From contig WGNJ01000027.1 of NCBI GenBank assembly GCA_016124635.1, forward strand, positions 45,115 through 109,114: DNA of 64,000 nt, in the 5' to 3' direction. The notes under the pieces are model-generated. The model ran no database searches. It saw nothing but the letters and a program-made list of their open reading frames with translations, and was not told the origin of the DNA. The first letter of the stretch is position 1. The number at the start of each line of letters is the position of its first letter. This document shows, piece by piece, positions 36,265 to 44,931 of the stretch. Both the position numbers and the translations under genes were made by a program. This DNA comes from Alphaproteobacteria bacterium (GTDB taxonomy: Bacteria; Pseudomonadota; Alphaproteobacteria; Micropepsales; Micropepsaceae).

Positions 36265-39200
36265 ATGGCCATCACGAATCGCGAGCGGATCGGAAAAGGG
36301 CTTGAACTGTTGGCCTCGGGGTTGCGACCGTTCGTCGAACGGGAGCTCAAGTCGTCATTGGGCGAAAACTGGGAGTCCATGGCTCTCAGCTCGAAGTTCA
36401 AGTCTTTCAACCTCGATGATCCGCAGATTCTACTGGCTGTGATGTGGGACCAGTGGAATGCAGTGTTCCGCACGACGCTGGGTCAGGCCGAGAGGAGCAT
36501 CGTGAGCGAGCTTCGGGATGTCCGCAACCGGTGGGCTCATCACGAGCAATTCGGCAGCAGTGACGTCATTCGCTCCCTCGATTCTATGGAACGGCTTCTC
36601 CTGGCCGTATCAGCGTCCGATGCCGCTGCCGAACTCGGACATATGCGCATGGATGCGATGCGCCTGGTGTTCGACGAACAGCGACGTAGCGAAATGCGGA
36701 AGAAATCCTTTCAACCTACGGAAGGTAAGCCGCAAGGGGGTTTGAAGTCATGGCGCGAGGTTGTGACACCGCACCCGGATGTGGCGAGTGGTCGATATCA
36801 GCAAGCCGAGTTCGCTGCCGACCTCTGGCAGGTCTACCAGGGTGAGGGGAGTGACGAGTACAAACATCCGAGCGAGTTCTTCCGAAGGACGTTTATCACA
36901 GAAGGGCTGAGGAGGCTCCTGTCGCAGGCGGTACTGCGACTGTCGGGCCAGGGTGGGGATCCGGTCGTCGAACTTCAGACCAATTTCGGTGGCGGTAAGA
37001 CTCACTCGATGCTGGCCCTGTTTCACTTGTTCTCTGGAACGTCGCCGGCCGACTTGCCCGGCGCGGATGAGCTGATCAAGGAACTTGGGCTCGAACTGCC
37101 GAAGAATGTTCGACGGGCCGTTTTCGTAGGAACGCAGGTCTCGCCTGGAAAGCCCCACAAGAAGCCGGACGGGACGAAGGTCCATACGCTTTGGGGGGAG
37201 ATTGCCTGGCAGCTTGGCGGCAAAGACGGCTACAAGATGGTCAAGGAGGATGATGAGCGAGCCACGAACCCCGGCAACACGCTCAAGGAGCTTTTCAATA
37301 AGTATGGCCCCTGTCTCATTCTGATTGACGAATGGGTCGCGTATGCTCGCCAGTTGCATGGAACGGCCGACCTTCCGGCAGGTACGTTCGATACTCAGTT
37401 CACTTTCGCCCAGGCTTTGAGCGAAGCGGCGAAGGCCGCGAAGAATACTCTTTTGGTCGTTAGCATTCCTGCTTCGGAGAGTCCGCATCAGCGGGCCGAC
37501 CGAGGTGTGACTGACATCGAAGTTGGTGGTGAGCGTGGGCGTGAGGCACTAGCGAGGCTGAAAAACGCTGTCGGAAGAGTGGAAGCTTCATGGCGACCAG
37601 CGAGCCCCGATGAAGGGTTCGAGATCGTGCGGCGAAGGCTTTTTCAGCCTCTCTCCGGAGATCAGTTCGTGGCCCGGGATGCAGTGTCTCGAGCTTTTGT
37701 CGAACTATACGGCACTCAGCAGCAGGAGTTCCCGACGGAATGCCGCGAGGCTGAGTACGAACGCCGCATCAAGATGGCGTATCCGATCCATCCGGAACTC
37801 TTCGACCGGCTTTATAACGACTGGTCGACGCTCGACAAATTCCAGCGGACCCGTGGTGTACTCCGTTTGATGGCGGCTGTCATTCACTCCCTTTGGGAAC
37901 GTCAGGACAGCAACTTGTTGATCATGCCTGGAAACGTCCCGGTCGACGAGCCTGTGGTGCAGTGGGAATTAACAAGATACCTGGAGGATCAGTGGGCACC
38001 GGTACTGGAGAAGGACGTCGACGGGCCGAATTCTTTGCCGCTCCAGCTGGACCGCGATAATCCGAATCTCGGCCGGTATTCGGCCTCGCGCCGAGTTTCT
38101 CGCACAATCTATATGGGGTCGGCACCAACCATGCGAGCATCGCATCGAGGGATCGACGAACGGCAGGTGAAGCTGGGGTGCGTTCAGCCGGGGGAATCGG
38201 TTGCGACGTTCGGAGATGCACTTCGACGTCTCACTGACAGCGCAACGTATCTATACGTCGATGGAAAGCGGTATTGGTACTCGACTCAACCAACAGTCTC
38301 TCGGCTGGCTGACGATCGGGCGAATCAGCTTCACGACGATCAGATCACGGAAGAGATCGTGAAGCGACTTCGCGAGGAGGCTCGGACTCGATCGGACTTT
38401 TCGAAAGTTCATGCGTGCGTTCCGAGCAGTGATGTTCCCGATGAGCGGGAAGCGAGACTGGTAATTTTGAGCCCGGAGTTTCCGCACTCTCTGAGGGACG
38501 ACATCAGTCCAGCCAGAAAAGAAGCTGCAGCCATCCTCGAATCTCGGGGTTCGTCACCGCGAAACTACAAGAACACCTTGGTGTTCCTGGCTGGCGATTC
38601 GAATCGACTGAGGGAGCTTGAACAGGCCGTTCGTCAATATCTGGCATGGACATCGATTTGGGATGACAGGGTAACTCTTAACCTGGACCAGTTTCAGACG
38701 AAGCAGGCCGAGACGAAACGGAAGAGCTCCGATGAGTCAGTCGATCTTCGGGTTACGGAAGCGTACCACTGGCTCATCGTCCCTGGGCAATCAGATACAA
38801 AGGGAAGCCTCGAATGGTCGGATCTGAAACTTCAGGGTCAGGAGAGCTTGGCCGGCCGTGCGGCGAAGAAGCTCAAGAACGAGGAGTGCCTTCTGGTCCA
38901 GATGGGCGCGATTCGGTTGCGGACCGAGCTCGACCGTGTACCGCTTTGGTCGAGTAGCAGCGTCGGTATTAAGCAGCTTGGCGAATACTTCGCTCGCTAT
39001 CTTTACCTCCCTCGTATCCGCGATGAGCAAATTCTGCTTGCGGCCATTCAGGAAGGAGTCTCGAGTCTGATTTGGGCCGAGACCTTCGCCTACGCTGAGG
39101 GTTACGATGAGCAGCGCAAGCGATATCAGGGTCTCCGGGTAGGGCAGGCATCCCGCATCGTGGTCGACGATCGCACCTTGCTTGTGCATCCCGATGCCGC

Positions 39201-39618
39201 AAGAACGCAGTTGGAAGCGGATCGGTTAGCAGCTGAAGCTTTGGCATCGACGGCTATGCCGCTTTCAGACTCTGGTACCACATACCTTGGAAGTCCCTCG
39301 ACCGGTAGTGTTGCTCCTTCCGGAAAAGCAATAACCTCTGTTAATTTGTCAGTTCAGGCCGTCGCGGCGCAGCCACAGCCGAGGCTCACCCGATTTCATG
39401 GTTCTGTACCGATCGATTCTCAACGCCTTGGCCGTGATGCAAGCCGGATAGCTGAGGAGGTGGTGCAGCATCTTACGGCCCTCGTTGGTGCTGACGTGGA
39501 GATTACATTGGAAATCCAAGCACGTCTGCCCGATGGAGCAGAGGACAAGCTGGTCAGGGATGTGACGGAAAACTGCCGGACTCTGAAGTTCACGGACTTT
39601 GGGTTTGAAGAGGATTAA
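36265..39618 (+). CDS. DUF499 AAA+-like ATPase with N-terminal Swt1-type HEPN domain
   Basis: 1117 residues. Residues 1-130 match the Swt1-family HEPN domain, with DVRNRWAHHEQF giving R-x4-H (Arg87-His92). The DUF499 ATPase follows: Walker A NFGGGKTH (240-247), then LILIDEWVAYARQL (Walker B, near 350) and a long helical region. DUF499 proteins regularly accompany DUF1156 methylases and large helicases and are thought to be the power unit of the restriction complex; this is family context, not proven here. It ends the core operon, 19 bp after the methylase. Confidence 0.9.
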   Translation: MAITNRERIGKGLELLASGLRPFVERELKSSLGENWESMALSSKFKSFNLDDPQILLAVMWDQWNAVFRTTLGQAERSIVSELRDVRNRWAHHEQFGSSDVIRSLDSMERLLLAVSASDAAAELGHMRMDAMRLVFDEQRRSEMRKKSFQPTEGKPQGGLKSWREVVTPHPDVASGRYQQAEFAADLWQVYQGEGSDEYKHPSEFFRRTFITEGLRRLLSQAVLRLSGQGGDPVVELQTNFGGGKTHSMLALFHLFSGTSPADLPGADELIKELGLELPKNVRRAVFVGTQVSPGKPHKKPDGTKVHTLWGEIAWQLGGKDGYKMVKEDDERATNPGNTLKELFNKYGPCLILIDEWVAYARQLHGTADLPAGTFDTQFTFAQALSEAAKAAKNTLLVVSIPASESPHQRADRGVTDIEVGGERGREALARLKNAVGRVEASWRPASPDEGFEIVRRRLFQPLSGDQFVARDAVSRAFVELYGTQQQEFPTECREAEYERRIKMAYPIHPELFDRLYNDWSTLDKFQRTRGVLRLMAAVIHSLWERQDSNLLIMPGNVPVDEPVVQWELTRYLEDQWAPVLEKDVDGPNSLPLQLDRDNPNLGRYSASRRVSRTIYMGSAPTMRASHRGIDERQVKLGCVQPGESVATFGDALRRLTDSATYLYVDGKRYWYSTQPTVSRLADDRANQLHDDQITEEIVKRLREEARTRSDFSKVHACVPSSDVPDEREARLVILSPEFPHSLRDDISPARKEAAAILESRGSSPRNYKNTLVFLAGDSNRLRELEQAVRQYLAWTSIWDDRVTLNLDQFQTKQAETKRKSSDESVDLRVTEAYHWLIVPGQSDTKGSLEWSDLKLQGQESLAGRAAKKLKNEECLLVQMGAIRLRTELDRVPLWSSSSVGIKQLGEYFARYLYLPRIRDEQILLAAIQEGVSSLIWAETFAYAEGYDEQRKRYQGLRVGQASRIVVDDRTLLVHPDAARTQLEADRLAAEALASTAMPLSDSGTTYLGSPSTGSVAPSGKAITSVNLSVQAVAAQPQPRLTRFHGSVPIDSQRLGRDASRIAEEVVQHLTALVGADVEITLEIQARLPDGAEDKLVRDVTENCRTLKFTDFGFEED

Positions 39619-39680
39619 CCACAGATATTGCATGGGAGGGATACCGCCAGCTTATGAATTGCGTTGCCTCTAGGTCTGCT

Positions 39681-40220
39681 TTATGGCCACCATGGCTGAG
39701 CAGACCAAGATGCAAAAGCTGCTCGATGTTCGGAGTCCCATGTGCGAAGGGCTCTCATCAGTTCGAAGGGGCCAGCTTCCCACGCTGTTGACGGTTCCCA
39801 GACGTTGAGGATAAACGATGCAGAAACTCGACCGATAGACGTAGCAGATCCAGTTGCCCAAATATTCAAAGCATTTGGGTCCCATTCCCTGACTCCAGGA
39901 GCTTCGCGTAGCGATGGAAAGCTGAGAGCCAAATTCGACATGCGTTGCCTTTCCGGCTCTCGTACTTCTGGCCTACTGATGCAGATAATTCTGAGAGTCT
40001 TTCGAGCTTGTTCTTTAACAGCCGATTCTGACTCTCCTTCAATCAGTGCTTTAATCGCTCTACGCGCTTCGTCAAGCTCACGTGGGCAGTCGCGATAGTC
40101 GCTGATGGCCAAGCCATATAGTGCTCTGTTTTGCTTGGGCGAATCGTCAGAGTGTAGCTCTGCAATAGAATCAAGAATCCGAGCTGCACGTCTGTATCGC
40201 GCAGCCTTTTCAGCATCCAT
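39681..40220 (-). CDS. Hypothetical protein, 179 aa
   Basis: Convergent with the DUF499 gene. The first two thirds are a helical, charged region that looks like TPR-type pairs (MDAEKAARYRRAARILDSI; RALYGLAISDYRDCPRELDE); the rest is Trp-rich (STAWEAGPFELMRALRTW). No family recognised, no signal or membrane segment. Its own promoter must lie in the 179-bp divergent region shared with the TIGR02391 gene. Confidence 0.6.
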   Translation of the reverse strand: MDAEKAARYRRAARILDSIAELHSDDSPKQNRALYGLAISDYRDCPRELDEARRAIKALIEGESESAVKEQARKTLRIICISRPEVREPERQRMSNLALSFPSLREAPGVREWDPNALNIWATGSATSIGRVSASFILNVWEPSTAWEAGPFELMRALRTWDSEHRAAFASWSAQPWWP

Positions 40221-40399
40221 AGCTCTCCTTTGAAGATGGTATGAATGATATTTCGCTCGGGTTTCGGAATGAAAGGGTGATTTTCAGCTAAATGGGCGAT
40301 TCTCGGTCCGATGCGCTGGCAACCCCTGCAAAGTACGGCACAATAGCGTAGTGCAGTTTCGCATGCATTGAGCCAAAACGTCTAAGGTAGGAGCGTTCT

Positions 40400-41194
40400 A
40401 TGGCAGTTCAGTCATTCAGCGAAGAGCTGATCGAACAGATATCAAGGGTTCTTGAGGGAGCAGCCACTCATTCCCGCTTAAACGATCTTTTCCGTGAAAG
40501 CGAGATCGAAGAACAAGGCGGAACACCGAAGTGGGAACGAATCAAGCTCGCATTGGTCTGCCGACAGAGACGTGATAAGTGTGGCAACAACGTTGCCCAC
40601 TTCATTGAGGTCGTACTCAATCCCGTTCGATTCGTGAGAAGAAACGACGAATTTGAAGCCCTTCGTCATCGATTGAATGAAGTGCTTGCTTTCTCCGCAC
40701 TTCACCTCGGCGAGAATGGAAGACTTCGCCCGACAACGGCGGCAAAAACTCTTAGTGAGGCTCAAGAGCGGGCGGGGCGGTTGAAAGCCGAATTGATGCG
40801 TCGCAAGGTCCACGGGGATGTGCTCAAGCACTGCCGTGTTGAGCTTCTCCAAGAGAACTACTTTCATGCAGTGTTGGAAGCGACGAAAAGTGTTGCTGAG
40901 AAAATTCGGCAACGCACCGGCCTGACCGGGGACGGAGACACAATCGTCACAACTGCTTTTCAGTTGAACTCGCCTCTTCTCGCACTTAACACACTTCGGA
41001 CGGAGACGGAGCAAAGTGAGCAGAAAGGCTTCGCTAATCTTTTGAGAGGAACTTTCGGCACCTTTCGCAACCCCACCGCACACGGTCCGAAAATCTCGTG
41101 GCCCATGTCCGAAGAAGACGCTCTCGATCTCCTTTCGCTTGTTTCGTACTTGCACCGTCGTCTTGACGAAGCGGCACTGGTAAGACGCTCTTAG
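40400..41194 (+). CDS. TIGR02391 / Ymh family protein
   Basis: 264 residues. The C-terminal half is the TIGR02391 (Pfam Hypoth_Ymh) domain: KSVAEKIRQRTGLTGDGDTI, then GLLRGTFGTFRNPTAHGPK-like text and WPMSEEDALDLLSLVSYLHRRLD. RNPTAH (223-228) is an R-x4-H motif of HEPN type. The family occurs in defence islands and near restriction systems, but its activity is not established. The N-terminal 110 residues are a separate helical domain. The gene has its own promoter region and stands just outside the core operon. Confidence 0.85.
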   Translation: MAVQSFSEELIEQISRVLEGAATHSRLNDLFRESEIEEQGGTPKWERIKLALVCRQRRDKCGNNVAHFIEVVLNPVRFVRRNDEFEALRHRLNEVLAFSALHLGENGRLRPTTAAKTLSEAQERAGRLKAELMRRKVHGDVLKHCRVELLQENYFHAVLEATKSVAEKIRQRTGLTGDGDTIVTTAFQLNSPLLALNTLRTETEQSEQKGFANLLRGTFGTFRNPTAHGPKISWPMSEEDALDLLSLVSYLHRRLDEAALVRRS

Positions 41195-41819
41195 CCTGCT
41201 CGTAAGGCGTAAGTGATTCCTCAAGGAAAGACGCACATTCTAGCTAGGCAAGAAGACTCTTTGACATTGTGCTATTCCCCTTTTTTCCGATAAGCATCCA
41301 TTATCGGAAGTTATAAATGTGGGGACATTCTCCGCTCGAAGTGCTCTACACACTATGCTTTGTCGGAATTCGAGCGAATGGCTTTTAATGGCAGCGCCCT
41401 CAAAGCAATCGGATGCAGCCTCAACGATTCGTCACGAACGTGAGTCTCGATTGAACAGCGAGAAAGATGTTCATCCAGTCCAGCACAAGGCTGCGCTTGG
41501 CGGACTCAACCGGGACGAGTCTTCACCGATCGCTCGGTGATCATGAAGGCCTGTTCAACATCGGCCGGCAAAGAGTCGAAGTCCGGAGCTAATCTGATCG
41601 TTCTGGTCACTGCCCACCAACCCGAGGCCTCTTGGCGGCTCGATACGGAACGAGTTTGGCGACCGGCCGGCCCTACACGAGCGATGACGACCCCTTCTCC
41701 CCTTTCGCCTCGCCCAAGCCGTTCGAGCAATAGGCTGCTTAACGACTTGTAATCAAAAGAATTGCGGCCGATCGGGGTGAAACAATCGCTTGTACCGTTG
41801 AGGCTTCGGATACTCGATT
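41195..41819. other. Intergenic region; possible gene remnant on the minus strand
   Basis: No well supported gene. A minus-strand frame from about 41879 to 41508 is open without an ATG; its last about 74 codons (TTG 41730) read ...GWWAVTRTIRLAPDFDSLPADVE..., which looks protein-like and may be a small gene or the tail of a decayed one. The first 150 bp contain AT-rich DNA after the TIGR02391 gene. Confidence 0.35.
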
Positions 41820-41885
41820 CATAGTAAAGCGACGCTTTTACATGCCACCTGGAACGGGTCCATAGTAAAGTGTTACTTTAGCATG
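41820..41885. promoter_or_regulatory. Two repeated palindromes (TAAAG...CTTTA) upstream of the second fic gene
   Basis: Two 25-bp copies, 41820-41844 and 41861-41885, share CATAGTAAAG at the left and CATG at the right, 41 bp (four turns) apart. Each is itself palindromic: TAAAG-tgtta-CTTTA in the second, GTAAAG-cgacg-CTTTTAC in the first. They end 38 bp before ATG 41924. Their placement suggests an operator for autoregulation of the Fic protein. Confidence 0.7.
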
Positions 41886-41923
41886 GGGCCAGTTCGGGTC
41901 TCATGTTAAAGGCAGGACTCACT

Positions 41924-43093
41924 ATGGCGACATCGGCCGGTAACCCCAATCCCGCAGCTACCAGAGCGGGAACGTACATTCGGCAACTCGCTGGGTATCG
42001 GGCTTTTGTCCCTGCCCCACTTCCTCCCGATCCCCCTGTTGTGATCGAGGGTGAACTACAAGCGGCTCTTTCCGATGCCGACCGCGCGCTCGGACGCCTC
42101 GACGGGTCGATTCAGACTCTGCCGAACCCGAACCTGTTCGTATACATGTATGTCCGGAAAGAAGCCGTCCTCTCAAGCCAAATCGAAGGCACCCAGAGCT
42201 CGCTCCAGGACCTGATCGCTGCCGAAGCTCACGTCTTGTCTTCCGATCGGCCCCAGGACGTCGATGAGTTGGTGAACTACGTCAGCGCCATGAACCACGG
42301 GCTGGCGAGGCTCAGAGAGCTCCCGGTTTCCGTACGGCTCATCCGAGAGATCCATGAGCGGCTACTCAAGGGCGTTCGCGGGTCTCATCTTACTCCTGGA
42401 GAATTGCGTACGACTCAGAACTGGATCGGCCCAAGCGGCTGCACGCTCAATGAGGCTACTTTCGTTCCTCCGCCGCCGGACGAAGCCAAACGAGCACTGA
42501 GCAATCTCGAAAGCTTCATCCATACACCAGATAGTCTCCCGTGGCTCGTCAAAATCGGGCTTGCGCATGCTCAGTTCGAGACGATCCATCCGTTTCTTGA
42601 TGGAAATGGTCGTGTCGGGCGACTGCTGATCACGTTCCTGCTCTGCGAGAAGGAGATTCTCGTGAAGCCCGTTCTTTACTTGTCCCATTATTTCAAACGG
42701 CATAGGGCCGAGTACTACGACCGCCTCCAAGCGATTCGCGATCATGGCAAGTGGGAAGAGTGGCTCATGTTTTTCCTCAAGGGTGTGACCGAAGTGAGTC
42801 GAGAGGCAACGAATACGGCAAGACGAATCCTCGCATTGCGAGAAGAGCACAGATCTTTGATCACGGAGCACTTAGGGCGAGGAGCTGCCAATGGACATCG
42901 GGTCCTCGAGAATCTTTATGAGAATCCGATCATGACAGTCGCTCAGGTGAGGACTCTCACGGGAACCACATACCCCGCTGCGAATCAGCTCGTCGCCAAA
43001 TTGGTGGACATCGGCATTCTCGAAGAGATCACGGGGCAATCTCGAAACCGTCGATTCCGGTACGAGAAGTACATCGAGCTATTCGGCGAGTGA
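41924..43093 (+). CDS. Fic-domain AMP-transferase, class II
   Basis: 389 residues from ATG 41924 (an upstream in-frame ATG at 41903 would add 7). It has the Fic_N region, the inhibitory motif SSQIEG (84-89), which makes it class II, and the complete catalytic motif HPFLDGNGR (222-230). The C-terminal winged helix (about 315-385, VAQVRTLTGTTYPAANQLVAKL) is typical of the long Fic/HTH proteins. It should AMPylate (or otherwise modify) a protein target when de-inhibited. Two palindromic repeats upstream fit self-control. Unrelated in detail to the first Fic protein at 6.6 kb, so not a recent duplicate. Confidence 0.92.
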   Translation: MATSAGNPNPAATRAGTYIRQLAGYRAFVPAPLPPDPPVVIEGELQAALSDADRALGRLDGSIQTLPNPNLFVYMYVRKEAVLSSQIEGTQSSLQDLIAAEAHVLSSDRPQDVDELVNYVSAMNHGLARLRELPVSVRLIREIHERLLKGVRGSHLTPGELRTTQNWIGPSGCTLNEATFVPPPPDEAKRALSNLESFIHTPDSLPWLVKIGLAHAQFETIHPFLDGNGRVGRLLITFLLCEKEILVKPVLYLSHYFKRHRAEYYDRLQAIRDHGKWEEWLMFFLKGVTEVSREATNTARRILALREEHRSLITEHLGRGAANGHRVLENLYENPIMTVAQVRTLTGTTYPAANQLVAKLVDIGILEEITGQSRNRRFRYEKYIELFGE

Positions 43094-43160
43094 TGACGAA
43101 CGAGCGGACTTCGATGGCAAATCAGGATCTGATTCGTTCCCTCGGACCGTGCGAAGCCAT

Positions 43161-43805
43161 TCAGAATACGTCGAACCTCACTTTGTCTCGCCACTTCCTG
43201 ATCTCTTCCGGCGTCAACGTCCACTCGTCCATCGGCAGAGCGGTGACGACCCACTGCACGAAATCGTCTCGATCGAGAATGTGCGGGTGCTTTCCGTAGG
43301 CCACGAACAGCAGCATGTCCGCCAGGTTCAGGTGGCCTTCGGTAATCTTCGGTCCCCAGTCATAGTCGACGTCGTCCATGCGTTCTTCCTGGCGGCCAGC
43401 CTCATTCCTCAGGAATCGAACGACCGTCGAGCCGTCGTGGGATCGCGAACCCTTCACGTGGCGTATTCTCGGGTCTGACTCCTTGAACATTCCGGCATGC
43501 AGCTCCCGGATGTCTTCGAGGGAGAGGAACCATCTGTACCTGTTCAGCTCGGTGACGACTCGGGCCGCGAATTCGTCACGGTCGACTCTGTGCGGGATTC
43601 GGCCGTGAGCGAGCGTGAGAAGCATCTCGGCAAGAACCTTGTGGCCGAAGCTGACCGGCCCAGGCCCCCAATCGAAGTCCTCGTCATTCAACGCCACCAT
43701 GTCGAACGGCGGCTTGTCCGGCTGGAACTTGACGACGAAGGGGCCGTCGTCTGTTCGATAGCCTTTCAGATAGGTCGAGTCTGCGGGTTTCATGGGAGAC
43801 GTCAC
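43161..43805 (-). CDS. Tandem-duplicated DUF6166-like protein
   Basis: 214 residues made of two copies of one about 100-residue unit. Copy 1 holds FDWGPGPVSFGHKVLAEMLL, then HRVDRDEFAARVVTELNRYRW; copy 2 holds YDWGPKITEGHLNLADMLL, then HILDRDDFVQWVVTALPMDEW. The F/Y-x-W-G motif followed by an alanine/leucine helix matches DUF6166 proteins, which normally have a single unit and unknown function. Convergent with the second fic gene (67-bp gap). Divergent from the recombinase gene, 56 bp away. Confidence 0.75.
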   Translation of the reverse strand: MTSPMKPADSTYLKGYRTDDGPFVVKFQPDKPPFDMVALNDEDFDWGPGPVSFGHKVLAEMLLTLAHGRIPHRVDRDEFAARVVTELNRYRWFLSLEDIRELHAGMFKESDPRIRHVKGSRSHDGSTVVRFLRNEAGRQEERMDDVDYDWGPKITEGHLNLADMLLFVAYGKHPHILDRDDFVQWVVTALPMDEWTLTPEEIRKWRDKVRFDVF

Positions 43806-43861
43806 GGATTCGAAGTGCGAATGGGGACGTTCGGATGCTACTATCGTAATCTATTCCCGTT

Positions 43862-44857
43862 ATGCCGATCGATCCCCGCCAACGCATTCCCTCACCCGCC
43901 TCGAGCCCGAAGGCCGCGAAGCATTACGCCACCAAGCTTAAGGAAATCGGCAGCGAAGCGACTCGCTTTCTCGAACAATCCAAGGCCACGAACACGCGCC
44001 GAGCTTACCGAGCCGACTGGGCCGATTTCTCAACCTGGTGCGAAAAGTACCGGCGTCCTTCCCTCCCCGCTTCGCCGGATACCGTGGCCTACTACCTGGC
44101 TGACCGCTCCCAAGAGCTCAAAACCAGTACCATCCAGCGTCGTCTCGCCACCATCGCTGAGGCTCATCGAACTGCTGGCCTGGAATCTCCCACCAAGTCG
44201 GCACAGGTGAAGCTCGTCTGGGCCGGCATCCGGCGCGAGAAAGGTACGGCTCAAGCGCACAAGAAGCCCACGCTCACGAAGCACATTCGGGCGATGGTGG
44301 AACATCTGCCGGAGAATCTGCTGGGCGTGCGGGATCGTGCGCTCATTCTGCTCGGGTTCGCTGGAGCCATGCGGAGGAGCGAACTCGTAGGGCTGGACGT
44401 GACGGACGTGGCTCTCTCAGATGAAGGACTGGTGGTCATGATCCGCAAAAGCAAAACCGACCAGAGCGGATCAGGCCGGAAGATCGGCATTCCGTTCGGC
44501 TCGAACGAAGAGACCTGTCCGGTTCGAGCCGTGCTGGCCTGGATCGACGAGGCCGAGATCGAGGAAGGTGCACTCTTCCGGGCCGTGAACAAGCATGGTC
44601 ACGTAAGCGACACTCGACTCTCGGACCGGGCGGTAGCGAACGTGGTGCAGCGGAGTCTCCGAGCGGCCGGTAAGAGTTCCAGGGGTTATGCTGCGCATTC
44701 GCTCCGTGCCGGGCTCATCACGCAAGCGGCGATGTCGGGCGTTTCCGAACGGGCTATTCAGGACCAGAGCGGACACAAGTCGCTTGTCGTCATGCGCAGG
44801 TACATCCGGGATGGTTCGCTCTTCCGCGAGAATGCGGCGGGCAAAGTGGGGCTATAG
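43862..44857 (+). CDS. Second tyrosine recombinase
   Basis: 331 residues with a SAM-like N-terminal domain (about 35-130) and full catalytic set: Arg181/182 in GAMRRSEL, Lys near 197 (RKSKTD), HSLR (279-282), His305 (SGHKS) and Tyr314 (RRYIRD). Distinct from the integrase at 5 kb. It has no adjacent att repeat that I can see. It could resolve plasmid multimers, move a cassette, or be the remnant of a nested element covering part of the 40-47 kb cargo. Confidence 0.88.
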   Translation: MPIDPRQRIPSPASSPKAAKHYATKLKEIGSEATRFLEQSKATNTRRAYRADWADFSTWCEKYRRPSLPASPDTVAYYLADRSQELKTSTIQRRLATIAEAHRTAGLESPTKSAQVKLVWAGIRREKGTAQAHKKPTLTKHIRAMVEHLPENLLGVRDRALILLGFAGAMRRSELVGLDVTDVALSDEGLVVMIRKSKTDQSGSGRKIGIPFGSNEETCPVRAVLAWIDEAEIEEGALFRAVNKHGHVSDTRLSDRAVANVVQRSLRAAGKSSRGYAAHSLRAGLITQAAMSGVSERAIQDQSGHKSLVVMRRYIRDGSLFRENAAGKVGL

Positions 44858-44931
44858 AACAACGTCGGCGGATACCGAACCTGTGTGCAGTTCGATGGGA
44901 GAATCTGATTACCTGGTGAGGGATTGAAGGT

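Noticed and set aside
23153..39618. Class 1 DISARM or BREX system
   Set aside because: A DrmD-like helicase and a methylase are present, but drmA, drmB and drmC are absent, and neither PglZ nor BrxC is seen; DUF1156-DUF499 content points elsewhere.
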